Below, piece after piece: positions 8,693-16,904 of a DNA stretch of 28,615 nucleotides. Made by a program: the position numbers and the translations under genes. The stretch lies in NCBI GenBank assembly GCA_037443685.1, contig JBBINX010000019.1:1-28615 (forward strand), written 5' to 3'. This DNA is from JAHJRJ01 sp037443685 (GTDB taxonomy: Bacteria; Bacteroidota; Ignavibacteria; UBA10030; BY39). The notes under the pieces were generated by a model. That model did no database searches, was not told the origin of the DNA, and worked only from the letters and a program-made list of their open reading frames with translations. How positions within the stretch are numbered: the stretch's first letter is position 1; each line of letters begins with the position of its first letter.

Positions 8693-10906
8693 ATGACCAT
8701 TGCTTTTAATATTATTACCACCAGTTTCAAAGATTCGCGTAGATTTATTTATACTATTATTGTTTTAAAATTTCTTGAATATTCTATAACATTTTCTCAA
8801 CATCAATATTCATCATTCTCAATCATTCAAGAATTACAATTGAGACGAGGAACGCAAAACTTGTTAACAGGCGATTTTAATGGTGACGGAGTAGCTGACC
8901 TAGCGGCATACAGCTCGAAGAGTCTATCCACAATTATTGCGATCGAAGATTCTATTCAGTGGGAAATTAAACATTACAGGATGGTATCCGAAATCAAGCA
9001 TTTAGCAGTTGGTGATTTCAATCAAAACGGTATCAGCGACTTAGCATACATCGGTCAACAAAATAATGACCTGCGGATATATCTATGCCAATCGGATACT
9101 ATTCTTTACAAATGGAAATATAATCTGACAGAAGAATTCGATATAATTCAAGTCGCTGATATTAACAACGATGGTAAAATGGATATTTTACTTTGTGGAA
9201 AACGATTTTTAGGGATCACTGCCTTTCTAGGTAGAGGGGACGGAACGTTTAAACATCCGCAAAATATTCTTTCTGATTATTCTTTTAGTCATATATCTGT
9301 TTCCGATTATAATCACGATGAATTACCAGACATATTTGCAATAAATTGGGTCTCAAATGAAGTTCTGTATTTTTCAGCTTACGCTAAAATGAAATATAGT
9401 TGTCCCTCAGCAATTACATTCATTGATGAACCTGCCAAGATCATTCCTGGTAATCTTAATGGAGATGAAAAAATCGATTTTGTGATGACGTTCCAAGAAA
9501 AAAAACAACTCCATACTTTTATCGGCGATGGGTTAGGGTCTTTTACTATTCATCAAATAATTGAGTTATCTGATTTGCCCGATAAAATATATCTCAATGA
9601 TCTGGACAATAGCGGATCGGTAGATCTATTATTTTTTAGCCGAAGTAAAAAATATATATCCCTCTGGCTGAAGGATAGTTTGGGATTTTTTATGGAAAAA
9701 GCTGTATTCAGTGCTGGAGTAAAACCTCATGATTTCGAGATCTTTCGACATCGCTACACTTTATTTTTCGATATGGCTTTGACTGATATTCAAAATAATA
9801 AAATCCGTTTTGTTCAAAATTCTTTTATCCCAATCGAAAAATCAAATGAGCTAAAATTTATCAGCGGCCTGGAACCAACTTCCTTAATCGCTTATCCGAT
9901 TAATTATAACACAGTTCCTGATTTGTTCTGTGCAAACTATGGATATAATTCAATCTCGTACCTCAAAAATAAAGGTGACGGAACTTATGAAGGTATAGTC
10001 AACCTTAAGATCGCCGAAAAATATCCCTGGCTCATTAAAGTATTTAATCGTGAGAAGCAATGGTTTACATTGCTCACTTACCACCAGAATCCTTCAACTA
10101 TCTCTATAACAGATTTTAATAGTGCCAACTATTCATATTCGAATTATTCATTATCAACTATCTCTAATATAGATATATTAAATATGCAACTCTCAGCGAA
10201 TAATAATTTTATGAAATTCGTTGTCGCCGGTTATGACCCTCCATCAAAATATTTTGAATTGTCTTACTATGAACAAATCTCTAAAACCCGCTTCATCGAG
10301 TCTGACCTAACCAGTACAGTTTCGTCTCAAAGTCTCGGATTCTTTCTAAAAGATTTAAATAAAGACGGAATAGACGATTACTTATACTTTCAGGATAATT
10401 CCAATAATAAAATAACTCTCTGTGCTACTTTTATGAGTGGTAATAAAAAAGCTATAAGACAGAAATATTATTTCAGTATCGCCGATACTAATAAGGGGAA
10501 ATATTTATTTTTTCTTAACGATCTTAACAACAATAAACGAGATGATTTGATTATCTATTCGGTTGAAAACAAAGAACTGCTTCTCTCGTTGAATCAGGGA
10601 GATACAACTTTTTTATTACCCCACCAGCGAATATCAACTGTCAGACTGAATTATCGTAATGATATTCAGTTTGCTGACATTGATAACGACAAACAGATGG
10701 ATATTGTAATTGCCAACCGGCATACAAAAACTCTGCAAGCATATATCGGTAGGGGAGATGGAAGTTTTTCGCTTCCTAATAGGTTGATGAGTATTGAAGG
10801 TGTAAGCAGTTTTGTAATATCTGATTTCGACAACGACGGAGTTTTTGACTATGCAATGACATACAATACCGAAGGTTATATAAAAATTATTTATGGACAA
10901 AAATAA
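8693..10906 (+). CDS. secreted FG-GAP/VCBS-repeat protein
   Basis: This 737-residue protein is probably exported: residues 16-36 are hydrophobic after RR (FIYTIIVLKFLEYSITFSQ), a signal-peptide-like start. It carries about ten FG-GAP/VCBS-type Ca-binding motifs of the form D-x-N-x-D-G-x-x-D. Examples are GDFNGDGVADLA (about 60), GDFNQNGISDLAY (107), ADINNDGKMDILL (155), NDLDNSGSVDLLF (302), KDLNKDGIDDYLY (553), ADIDNDKQMDIVI (660) and SDFDNDGVFDYAM (709). Such repeats normally build a seven-bladed integrin-like beta-propeller, and two partial propellers could fit here, split by a repeat-poor middle (about 330-540). No type IX sorting tail is visible at its C-terminus. The nearest GGAGG (8672-8676) is 16 bases from the ATG, which is long. 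It abuts the protease gene with no gap. Ligand and exact location are unknown. Confidence 0.82.
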   Translation: MTIAFNIITTSFKDSRRFIYTIIVLKFLEYSITFSQHQYSSFSIIQELQLRRGTQNLLTGDFNGDGVADLAAYSSKSLSTIIAIEDSIQWEIKHYRMVSEIKHLAVGDFNQNGISDLAYIGQQNNDLRIYLCQSDTILYKWKYNLTEEFDIIQVADINNDGKMDILLCGKRFLGITAFLGRGDGTFKHPQNILSDYSFSHISVSDYNHDELPDIFAINWVSNEVLYFSAYAKMKYSCPSAITFIDEPAKIIPGNLNGDEKIDFVMTFQEKKQLHTFIGDGLGSFTIHQIIELSDLPDKIYLNDLDNSGSVDLLFFSRSKKYISLWLKDSLGFFMEKAVFSAGVKPHDFEIFRHRYTLFFDMALTDIQNNKIRFVQNSFIPIEKSNELKFISGLEPTSLIAYPINYNTVPDLFCANYGYNSISYLKNKGDGTYEGIVNLKIAEKYPWLIKVFNREKQWFTLLTYHQNPSTISITDFNSANYSYSNYSLSTISNIDILNMQLSANNNFMKFVVAGYDPPSKYFELSYYEQISKTRFIESDLTSTVSSQSLGFFLKDLNKDGIDDYLYFQDNSNNKITLCATFMSGNKKAIRQKYYFSIADTNKGKYLFFLNDLNNNKRDDLIIYSVENKELLLSLNQGDTTFLLPHQRISTVRLNYRNDIQFADIDNDKQMDIVIANRHTKTLQAYIGRGDGSFSLPNRLMSIEGVSSFVISDFDNDGVFDYAMTYNTEGYIKIIYGQK

Positions 10907-12637
10907 ATGATTATAAAATTGTTAAGATTTGTTATTGTTATTCTTACGTTTTCAATGACTTTAAATTACGAAAAAGCGTTTACACAAAACTCTATAAACA
11001 CAGAAAAACAGTTCCAATTATTGGTTGACCGTGTAACAAATTGGCGGCTACAAAATCGGATCGAACCACGAATTGGAGAACACGAAGGTAAATGCGGATT
11101 AGGTATTACTTTCGAAATACATTCAAATTTTTCTGCGATGTCAATGCTTCAACAAAAAACCATACAAAAATTGTTGGAACCGCCTAATAGACAAACATTT
11201 AAAAAGTCTGGTAATTTTTCTGTGTTTTACGATACTACAGGATTGCACGTTCCTTCTATGTTGACTGCCGATTTTAAACGACAATTAGCCGATACAAGTA
11301 TCAAAAATCACAAAGATTCTATGGATGTGATTTCGCGGTATGTCGATTCTACATTAGTGATTTTCAACTATGTATGGAAATATATTGTGGATATCTTAGG
11401 ATATATCCCGCCACCTTTTGAACCTGGTAAGAATTCATACGAAGTGTACATTACTGAGTTAGGCACTGGCTTATATGGACAAACAATTTGGGGTTATAAC
11501 GCCCCAATTAACCCTGGGCAATTTCCACTACGGTATAATTCTTACATCGAAATTGATAACGATTTTATTTCAGTTTATTCACCGAGTCGCGGTCTGCCAG
11601 GGTTAAAAGTTACTGCAGTTCACGAGTTCCACCATGCCATTCAACTTGGTGGTTATGGTTTTAGAGATCAAGACAGATATTTTTATGAAATTACATCAAC
11701 CTGGATGGAAGATTTGATTTATAATAACATTAATGATTATTACCAATATATAAAAAATTCATCAGGGCAACCGCGAGGTCATTTTGCAAATCCGGGAAAA
11801 TCCTTTATTACTACTGATGGCTGGATAGAATATAGCCGTGCGATATGGGGAAAATACTTACAAGAAAGATTTTCGCCGGCCGTTATGAGAAGAACATGGG
11901 AGTTGATGAGATCCAACAACAGCATCAAATCACTCGATGATGCTTTAAATGAAATAAATTCCACTTTAAAAATTGCTTTCGTAGAATTTTCGCAATGGAA
12001 TTTTTTTACAGGAAATAGAACTAAGCCGGGTTCATCTTATTCTGAAGCCGCGAATTATCCATTAATAAAAGAAGCTTCTACGATTGAACTTATTGGGGCT
12101 TTTCGTACATATATAGATAGTATCGAGACATTTTCTTCGTTATATTTACCTGTATTGTATCAAAGTTATAAGGCTACAGAATTTATCAGTAACGTTAATT
12201 TCGAATCAGCATTAAATTATATCATAAAGCCGTATAGATTTAATTATATTTTGTCCTCAACAAAGATCGATGACTCCTACCGCGATTTGGGAAATGGTGC
12301 ATTTTCGACTTTGAATGTTCCCGATCCTATGAACTGGAGCGTGGGCGGATTCATTAAGACAACACAAAAATCTGTTGTAGTTTTTCCTAACCCGTTCATC
12401 ATCGGGAAAAACAATTTTATCCAATTTTTACTTCCACCTACAAAAAATATTACTTCGAAACTGTATGTTTATTCAAGTAATATGGAGTTAGTTTTATCAA
12501 ACGAGTTTATCATTAACGAGTATGACCCCAAAATTACGTGGAGTATTACAGAAATGCTTAATTCAGGTATCTATCTTTACGTCATCTCACTCAATGGGCG
12601 TGAGTATAAAGGAAAATTTGCAATAATCTGTCAATGA
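10907..12637 (+). CDS. secreted zinc metalloprotease with type IX secretion C-terminal sorting domain
   Basis: The 576-residue product has a signal peptide (LLRFVIVILTFSMTLNYEKAFTQ), a propeptide-like region, and a gluzincin active site H239-E240-F-H-H243 (HEFHH, an HExxH motif). Glu261 or Glu268 in YEITSTWMED is the likely third zinc ligand and lies at the usual distance. This resembles the MXAN_6640-type putative metalloproteases seen in Bacteroidota and Myxococcota. The last 85 residues or so (VVVFPNPF from about 493, ending SGIYLYVISLNGREYKGKFAI) look like a type A Por/type IX C-terminal sorting domain. The protein would thus cross the outer membrane through T9SS and be processed there. 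The start follows the previous stop directly, and the end overlaps ccmA by 4 bp (ATGA). The substrate is unknown, and the family assignment beyond 'zinc protease with sorting tail' is moderate. Confidence 0.83.
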   Translation: MIIKLLRFVIVILTFSMTLNYEKAFTQNSINTEKQFQLLVDRVTNWRLQNRIEPRIGEHEGKCGLGITFEIHSNFSAMSMLQQKTIQKLLEPPNRQTFKKSGNFSVFYDTTGLHVPSMLTADFKRQLADTSIKNHKDSMDVISRYVDSTLVIFNYVWKYIVDILGYIPPPFEPGKNSYEVYITELGTGLYGQTIWGYNAPINPGQFPLRYNSYIEIDNDFISVYSPSRGLPGLKVTAVHEFHHAIQLGGYGFRDQDRYFYEITSTWMEDLIYNNINDYYQYIKNSSGQPRGHFANPGKSFITTDGWIEYSRAIWGKYLQERFSPAVMRRTWELMRSNNSIKSLDDALNEINSTLKIAFVEFSQWNFFTGNRTKPGSSYSEAANYPLIKEASTIELIGAFRTYIDSIETFSSLYLPVLYQSYKATEFISNVNFESALNYIIKPYRFNYILSSTKIDDSYRDLGNGAFSTLNVPDPMNWSVGGFIKTTQKSVVVFPNPFIIGKNNFIQFLLPPTKNITSKLYVYSSNMELVLSNEFIINEYDPKITWSITEMLNSGIYLYVISLNGREYKGKFAIICQ

Positions 12638-13281
12638 ATGTACAAGTGAATATAGAAGCAGTTGACATTAAAAAAGTTTTTAATCGCAGGGTGATTTTTT
12701 CGAACATTTGTTTTTCATTAAAGGAAGGGTCAGCGTTGGCCATTACTGGAAAAAATGGTTCCGGCAAATCAACACTAGTAAAAATTATTGCAGGAATACT
12801 TACAGCTACCACGGGTGATTTGATATTTTCGATAAACAACAATGAAATCTTACCGATAAATAGATTTAAAAATCTCGGATTTGTTTCGCCCTATCTACAG
12901 CTTTACGAGGAATTCACTGCACTCGAAAATCTTCAAATTTATGCGGGTGTTAGGAAACTTAATTTTAATTATGAATACTTTTTATCGCTATTGAGAAAAG
13001 TTGGATTGTTTGAACGGAAAGACGATTCAGTCCGGACGTACTCATCGGGGATGAAGCAACGTCTAAAATACGCTTTTGCTCTTCTTCATCACCCTGCATT
13101 ACTGATATTGGATGAGCCACAGTCGAATTTAGACTCAGAGGGAATCTCTATCGTGTCTGAAATAGTGAAAGAGCAGAAACAAAAAGGTAGTGTGATTATA
13201 GCAACCAACGATAAAGCGGATTTGCAATATTGCGATAAAATCATTGACCTTGATCTGAAGGTCAACAACTCAAATATCTAG
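12634..13281 (+). CDS. ccmA: cytochrome c maturation ABC transporter ATP-binding subunit CcmA
   Basis: CcmA is the ATPase of the CcmABCD complex, which frees holo-CcmE from CcmC so that haem can be passed to apocytochrome c. The 215-residue protein shows a complete ABC cassette: Walker A GKNGSGKST, Q-loop region GFVSPYLQLYEEFTALENL, signature YSSGMKQRLKYAFAL (a variant of LSGGQ), Walker B LLILDEPQSNLD, and a switch region ending VIIATND. By sequence alone it could be another small ABC ATPase, but ccmB, ccmC, a ccmD-like gene and ccmE follow in order, which settles the call. Its ATG lies inside the end of the secreted protease gene (4-bp overlap), so translation is probably coupled to it. Confidence 0.92.
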   Translation: MNVQVNIEAVDIKKVFNRRVIFSNICFSLKEGSALAITGKNGSGKSTLVKIIAGILTATTGDLIFSINNNEILPINRFKNLGFVSPYLQLYEEFTALENLQIYAGVRKLNFNYEYFLSLLRKVGLFERKDDSVRTYSSGMKQRLKYAFALLHHPALLILDEPQSNLDSEGISIVSEIVKEQKQKGSVIIATNDKADLQYCDKIIDLDLKVNNSNI

Positions 13282-13962
13282 ATGAATAGGTTTGATTACA
13301 ATAGTTCTGTATTAACAATATTCCTGAAAGATTTTCGGTCAGAACTTCGAACGCGTTACTCATTAAATGCACTTCTGATGTTTGTAATTACAACAATCGC
13401 AATTATCATGTTCGCGATCGGACAAGAAGCACCTTCGGTAGAAATACTCGCCGGTATGCTTTGGATAATCATTTTCTTTTCTGCAATGTCTGGTATGTCG
13501 CGTTCGTTCGTCAGCGAAGAGGAGAGAGGCACAGTTATGACTCTGCATCTTATTGCAACACCTGCATCTGTTTATTTTGGAAAATTATTATTCAATCTCG
13601 TGTTGATGATTTCGATGAATTTTGTAACGGTGGTATTATACTTTTTAGTTATCCCAAATTTTGTAGTACGGAGCTTCGATGTTTTTGTAGTCACTATGTT
13701 TTTAGGAACGGTGGGTCTTTCGTGTTCTGCTACTATAATTGCTGCCATTATCGCGAAGTCAAATACAAAAGGGACTTTATATCCTGTTTTATCGTTTCCT
13801 ATTTTACTTCCACTGCTTCTGACCGTCATTAGCGCAACAAAGATGGCAATAGAGGGGGCAACTCTTAGTATGGCATCTGGTGAATTTCAAATATTAGCAT
13901 CTCATATTTTGGTAATCACTGCTGCATCTTATCTACTCTTCGATTATGTGTGGAAAGATTAA
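13282..13962 (+). CDS. ccmB: haem exporter membrane subunit CcmB
   Basis: CcmB is the membrane partner of CcmA. The 226-residue product has the family N-terminus FLKDFRSELRTRYSLNALLMF, a cytoplasmic amphipathic segment running into the first membrane helix, and the conserved FVSEEERGTVMTLHLIATP loop after the second helix. About six hydrophobic helices are visible, with the pattern LSFPILLPLLLTVISATKMA near the C-terminus that is typical of CcmB. The ATG directly follows the ccmA stop (TAG ATG). A gap of 35 bases, without a visible Shine-Dalgarno, separates it from ccmC. Confidence 0.92.
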   Translation: MNRFDYNSSVLTIFLKDFRSELRTRYSLNALLMFVITTIAIIMFAIGQEAPSVEILAGMLWIIIFFSAMSGMSRSFVSEEERGTVMTLHLIATPASVYFGKLLFNLVLMISMNFVTVVLYFLVIPNFVVRSFDVFVVTMFLGTVGLSCSATIIAAIIAKSNTKGTLYPVLSFPILLPLLLTVISATKMAIEGATLSMASGEFQILASHILVITAASYLLFDYVWKD

Positions 13963-13997
13963 ATTGTTAAAAGAATAAAAAATCTGTATTTTAAATT

Positions 13998-14687
13998 ATG
14001 AAATTTAAGATTGTATTAGGTATAGTATTTACTATAGTTATAATTGCCGGATTATCAATGCCTATGGTACCGCTCCCGCAAAGATGGTATGAATTACCGA
14101 TTATACCCGGGCTTGAAGAAAGAGCGCGCATTATATTTTTTCACGTTCCGGCTGCTTGGGTTGCGGTAATTGCATTTATTTTATCGCTTGTTTATGGTAT
14201 TCAGTATCTAAAGAACAAAAAAATCGATTACGATATAAAATCAGTATCAGCGGCTGGTTTGGGCTTCTTGTTTTGCATACTCGCCACTATAACAGGTGCT
14301 ATTTGGGCAAAATTTAGCTGGGGGGCATTTTGGAACTGGGACCCGAGACAAACCTCGATCTTTGTATTATTATTGATTTACGGAGCTTATTTCGCTTTAA
14401 GATCATCTATTGAAGTAGAAGAAAAGCGTGCCTCTCTCTCGGCTGTTTATGCTATTATTGCTGGCATTTCTGTACCGTTTTTTATTTTCATCTTGCCACG
14501 TATTGTTGCAAGTTTGCACCCTGACCCGATAATCAATCCGCAAGCAAAGATTCACATGAATCCAAAGATGCTAGTAATTATCTTTGCTTCACTTGCATGC
14601 TTTACTGGAATTTATTACTGGATGTTCAAATTAAAAGTTTGCATAACACGACTTGCTCATCAACAACAATTCAACAAGGAAAACTAA
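13998..14687 (+). CDS. ccmC: haem handling protein CcmC
   Basis: CcmC loads haem onto CcmE at the outer face of the inner membrane. The 229-residue product has six predicted membrane helices and the tryptophan-rich WWD motif in the form KFSWGAFWNWDPRQTS. It also has the two conserved histidines of the family, in FFHVPAAW and IVASLHPDP, which flank the haem site. Its length is normal for CcmC (about 220-250), much shorter than CcmF. The related CcsA of system II also has a WWD motif, but the ccmABDE context and the PLPQRWYELPIIPG N-terminal loop support CcmC. Its stop codon overlaps the start of the ccmD-like gene by one base (TAATG). Confidence 0.93.
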   Translation: MKFKIVLGIVFTIVIIAGLSMPMVPLPQRWYELPIIPGLEERARIIFFHVPAAWVAVIAFILSLVYGIQYLKNKKIDYDIKSVSAAGLGFLFCILATITGAIWAKFSWGAFWNWDPRQTSIFVLLLIYGAYFALRSSIEVEEKRASLSAVYAIIAGISVPFFIFILPRIVASLHPDPIINPQAKIHMNPKMLVIIFASLACFTGIYYWMFKLKVCITRLAHQQQFNKEN

Positions 14688-14821
14688 TGGAATTTCTAAG
14701 TCAAAATTCACTGTATATAGTTCTTTTTATCGTTTTGATATGCTGGATCGGGATTTATGGATATTTGTTTTCACTCGATAAAAAAGTAACAAAATTAAAA
14801 AAATTAATTAATAAAGAATAA
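14687..14821 (+). CDS. ccmD: small CcmD-like membrane protein
   Basis: This 44-residue gene starts with the last base of ccmC (TAATG) behind AAGGAAAA at 14676-14683. It encodes one membrane helix (LYIVLFIVLICWIGIYGYLF, about 9-28) followed by a short basic tail (DKKVTKLKKLINKE). That is the standard CcmD layout: CcmD stabilises the CcmC-CcmE complex and helps release holo-CcmE. CcmD proteins are poorly conserved, so the call rests on size, topology and position between ccmC and ccmE. A longer frame starting at 14597 lies inside ccmC and is not supported. Confidence 0.8.
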   Translation: MEFLSQNSLYIVLFIVLICWIGIYGYLFSLDKKVTKLKKLINKE

Positions 14822-14828
14822 ATTATTT

Positions 14829-15218
14829 ATGAATATAAAAGTCATAATTGCCGCAGTTATCATTATTACTGCGTTGATATTTGGTGCATCCTCATTTCTC
14901 GAGAGCAATATAGAATACGGTACATTCAACGATGCAATGGCTACACATAAGAAAATTCAAGTTAAGGGCGAATTAGTGAAAGAACGACCTACCTCATTTG
15001 ATCTGGAGAAAGGTGAATTTCACTTTTATTTGAAGGATGAGGATGGTAAAATTGTTCAGGTTGTATTTGACGGAGCAAAACCGAACAATTTAGAAATCGC
15101 GACGAGTGTAGTGGTAAAAGGAAAGTATAAAGAAAATTATTTTCACGCTACAGAAATATTGACGAAATGTCCATCGAAGTATGAAGCTGACCCGAATGCT
15201 GTTAATAAACAAGAATAA
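14829..15218 (+). CDS. ccmE: haem chaperone CcmE, Cys-type (CxxxY) variant
   Basis: CcmE is a membrane-anchored periplasmic chaperone that binds haem covalently and delivers it to the cytochrome c haem lyase. The 129-residue product has an N-terminal anchor (VIIAAVIIITALIFGASSF) and an OB-fold core: VKGELVKERPTSFDLEKGEF, YLKDEDGKIVQVVFDGAKP, VVVKGKYKENYFHATEILTKC. In the common form haem attaches to His in HxxxY. Here the site reads C114-P-S-K-Y118, the CxxxY form known from some Desulfovibrio and archaea (often called system I*). It ends 22 bases before the convergent bshC stop, with no clear terminator between. No ccmF, ccmG or ccmH homologue occurs in the window, so the haem lyase must be encoded elsewhere. 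Confidence 0.9.
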   Translation: MNIKVIIAAVIIITALIFGASSFLESNIEYGTFNDAMATHKKIQVKGELVKERPTSFDLEKGEFHFYLKDEDGKIVQVVFDGAKPNNLEIATSVVVKGKYKENYFHATEILTKCPSKYEADPNAVNKQE

Positions 15219-15240
15219 ATTAAAATCACACACACTTGCA

Positions 15241-16881
15241 CTATTTAATTTCTATAATCTGATGCATAAATTGATCGATATCAATTTCTCTCATTAGCCA
15301 AAGTGGAAAATCGGGACCATATTTGTTCATGTAGTTGACAATATTTAATTCACGCTCTTGAAAATTACCATTTGGGAATAGATGATTAAGTGCTTTCTGA
15401 ACCTGCCTTATTGCAATTTCATGCTTGCGGTTCTGTGCCATAATGGTTTTATCATTTAACGATTTAAAATTTTCTTGAATTTTTACTCGAGTATTTTCTA
15501 AAGCTCCTAATAGAGTTTGGTCGATATATCCTAGTCCGAATTTCATCTCATTAAGAATATCCTCAATGCGTTTGATAGAGTCGTTGAAAAGTTCATCTAT
15601 CTTTACTTCAGACACAAATTCAACAATTCGTTTTGTAACCGTCTCGATGTCATTAAAAATATCAAGTACCGAAAGTTCATACTTTTCTAAAATTCGCATC
15701 ACTTTATCTTCTACAAGTGTAACACTTGCACGTGGATAAATAATTGGCATCGTTATATCAAAATGTTTATACACACTCTTAAGTTGTGCAAAATATGCAA
15801 TCTCCGAAGGTCCTGCTATATATGCTGCAGTCGGGAGTAGTTTATCCTGACATACAGGTCTTAAAATAACATTCGGACTTAATAGCTCAGGTGTCTGCAT
15901 CGCAATTTGGAGAAGTTCTTGCTTGCTCAGATAATGTCTCGTTCCCTTTAAACTAAAATCATCCTCGCGTGGTTCGATTAGATACCTTCCTCCTTTATAA
16001 AACATAAATAAATTTAAAGCGCGTGGTTTCAACTGGACGTGATAGTTTGCCTCGAGTTCTGCGCTTTTTTGAATAACAAGACGCGACGTGTTCGGTAATT
16101 CGCTAATTTCTTTATGAAAAATACCAGAGAGTAATGATTTAACTGCCGTATCGTTTGATGAGAAAAATATAATACCAGATTGCGGAAAGAGTCGGTTAAT
16201 CCATTTTACAAATGCGCTTTCGAAAGTTGAACCAGCTCTATAAATAGTAGCGACCTCGTTTATAACATTTGGTTTATATTCAGAATTAGGTAGAGCCGAA
16301 TTTAAATCGTGTATAAATTTTTCTATTTGGTCATCGAATACATAACTACCGATTGGACCGTGTTGATTCTGTTTGGGTTGCATCGAGTATTCGGTGGATT
16401 TAATGCGGTTTTCCTGGTCTATTAACTTTATTTTATTTACTTCTTCGAAATCGTGGTCTTCGCCATCTAACCAAAATACAGGAACAAATTTTAATTTTTG
16501 ATAATGCTTATTTAGTAACTCAATTAATTTTAAGAGTGTTACAATCTTATAAATTGTGTAGAGGGGGCCTGAGAGAATACCAAGCTGTTGCCCTGTTACA
16601 ATGGCGAATGTGTTTTCTTCTTCTAATTTATTAATGTTAATGAACGTTTCTTCGTTACATCCAAAGTCTTTATTCTGATGAATAAGGATTTTATTAATAT
16701 CATCTCGAAGACGATACTCCGAGCGGATTATTTCGCATCGAACCTCGAAGTTATCTAACGTTTGATAATCAAATTCATAAAACTGTTTAACTTTTTTAAA
16801 TTCAGTAACATAATCTTTGAATAATTCGGAAACACCGCCGACTTGTGGTAAATCTCGATAATTAATCCAATTCATAACCAT
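15241..16881 (-). CDS. bshC: bacillithiol biosynthesis cysteine-adding enzyme BshC
   Basis: BshC adds cysteine to glucosaminyl-malate, the last step of bacillithiol synthesis in the cytoplasm. The 546-residue product has the family hallmarks: the Rossmann-like core motif TGQQLGILSGPLYTIYK (about 97-113), VPVFWLDGEDHDFEEVN (about 134-150), and HGPIGSYVFDD. Later come LLPTAAYIAGPSEIAYFAQL and a long helical coiled-coil region (about 400-510) that ends in HLFPNGNFQERELN. Length matches characterised BshC (about 540). The start could be ATG 16881 or ATG 16875, and neither has a strong ribosome site. It is the last gene of the nucleoside salvage operon, 23 bases after punA. The other bacillithiol genes, bshA and bshB, are not in the window. 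Confidence 0.92.
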   Translation of the reverse strand: MVMNWINYRDLPQVGGVSELFKDYVTEFKKVKQFYEFDYQTLDNFEVRCEIIRSEYRLRDDINKILIHQNKDFGCNEETFININKLEEENTFAIVTGQQLGILSGPLYTIYKIVTLLKLIELLNKHYQKLKFVPVFWLDGEDHDFEEVNKIKLIDQENRIKSTEYSMQPKQNQHGPIGSYVFDDQIEKFIHDLNSALPNSEYKPNVINEVATIYRAGSTFESAFVKWINRLFPQSGIIFFSSNDTAVKSLLSGIFHKEISELPNTSRLVIQKSAELEANYHVQLKPRALNLFMFYKGGRYLIEPREDDFSLKGTRHYLSKQELLQIAMQTPELLSPNVILRPVCQDKLLPTAAYIAGPSEIAYFAQLKSVYKHFDITMPIIYPRASVTLVEDKVMRILEKYELSVLDIFNDIETVTKRIVEFVSEVKIDELFNDSIKRIEDILNEMKFGLGYIDQTLLGALENTRVKIQENFKSLNDKTIMAQNRKHEIAIRQVQKALNHLFPNGNFQERELNIVNYMNKYGPDFPLWLMREIDIDQFMHQIIEIK

Positions 16882-16904
16882 ATTTTAGATTTATTAGATT
16901 TTAT

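Noticed and set aside
13461..13832. 123-codon plus-strand frame inside ccmB
   Set aside because: It lies wholly inside ccmB in another frame and is very rich in Cys, Tyr and Phe, as expected from out-of-frame reading of a membrane protein gene.
14597..14686. upstream start extending the ccmD-like gene to 74 residues
   Set aside because: The extension lies inside ccmC in another frame; the 44-residue version has its own ribosome site and normal CcmD size.
15219..15240. terminator between the convergent ccmE and bshC genes
   Set aside because: The 22-base gap shows no inverted repeat, only a short CA repeat (CACACACAC), so no terminator is claimed.
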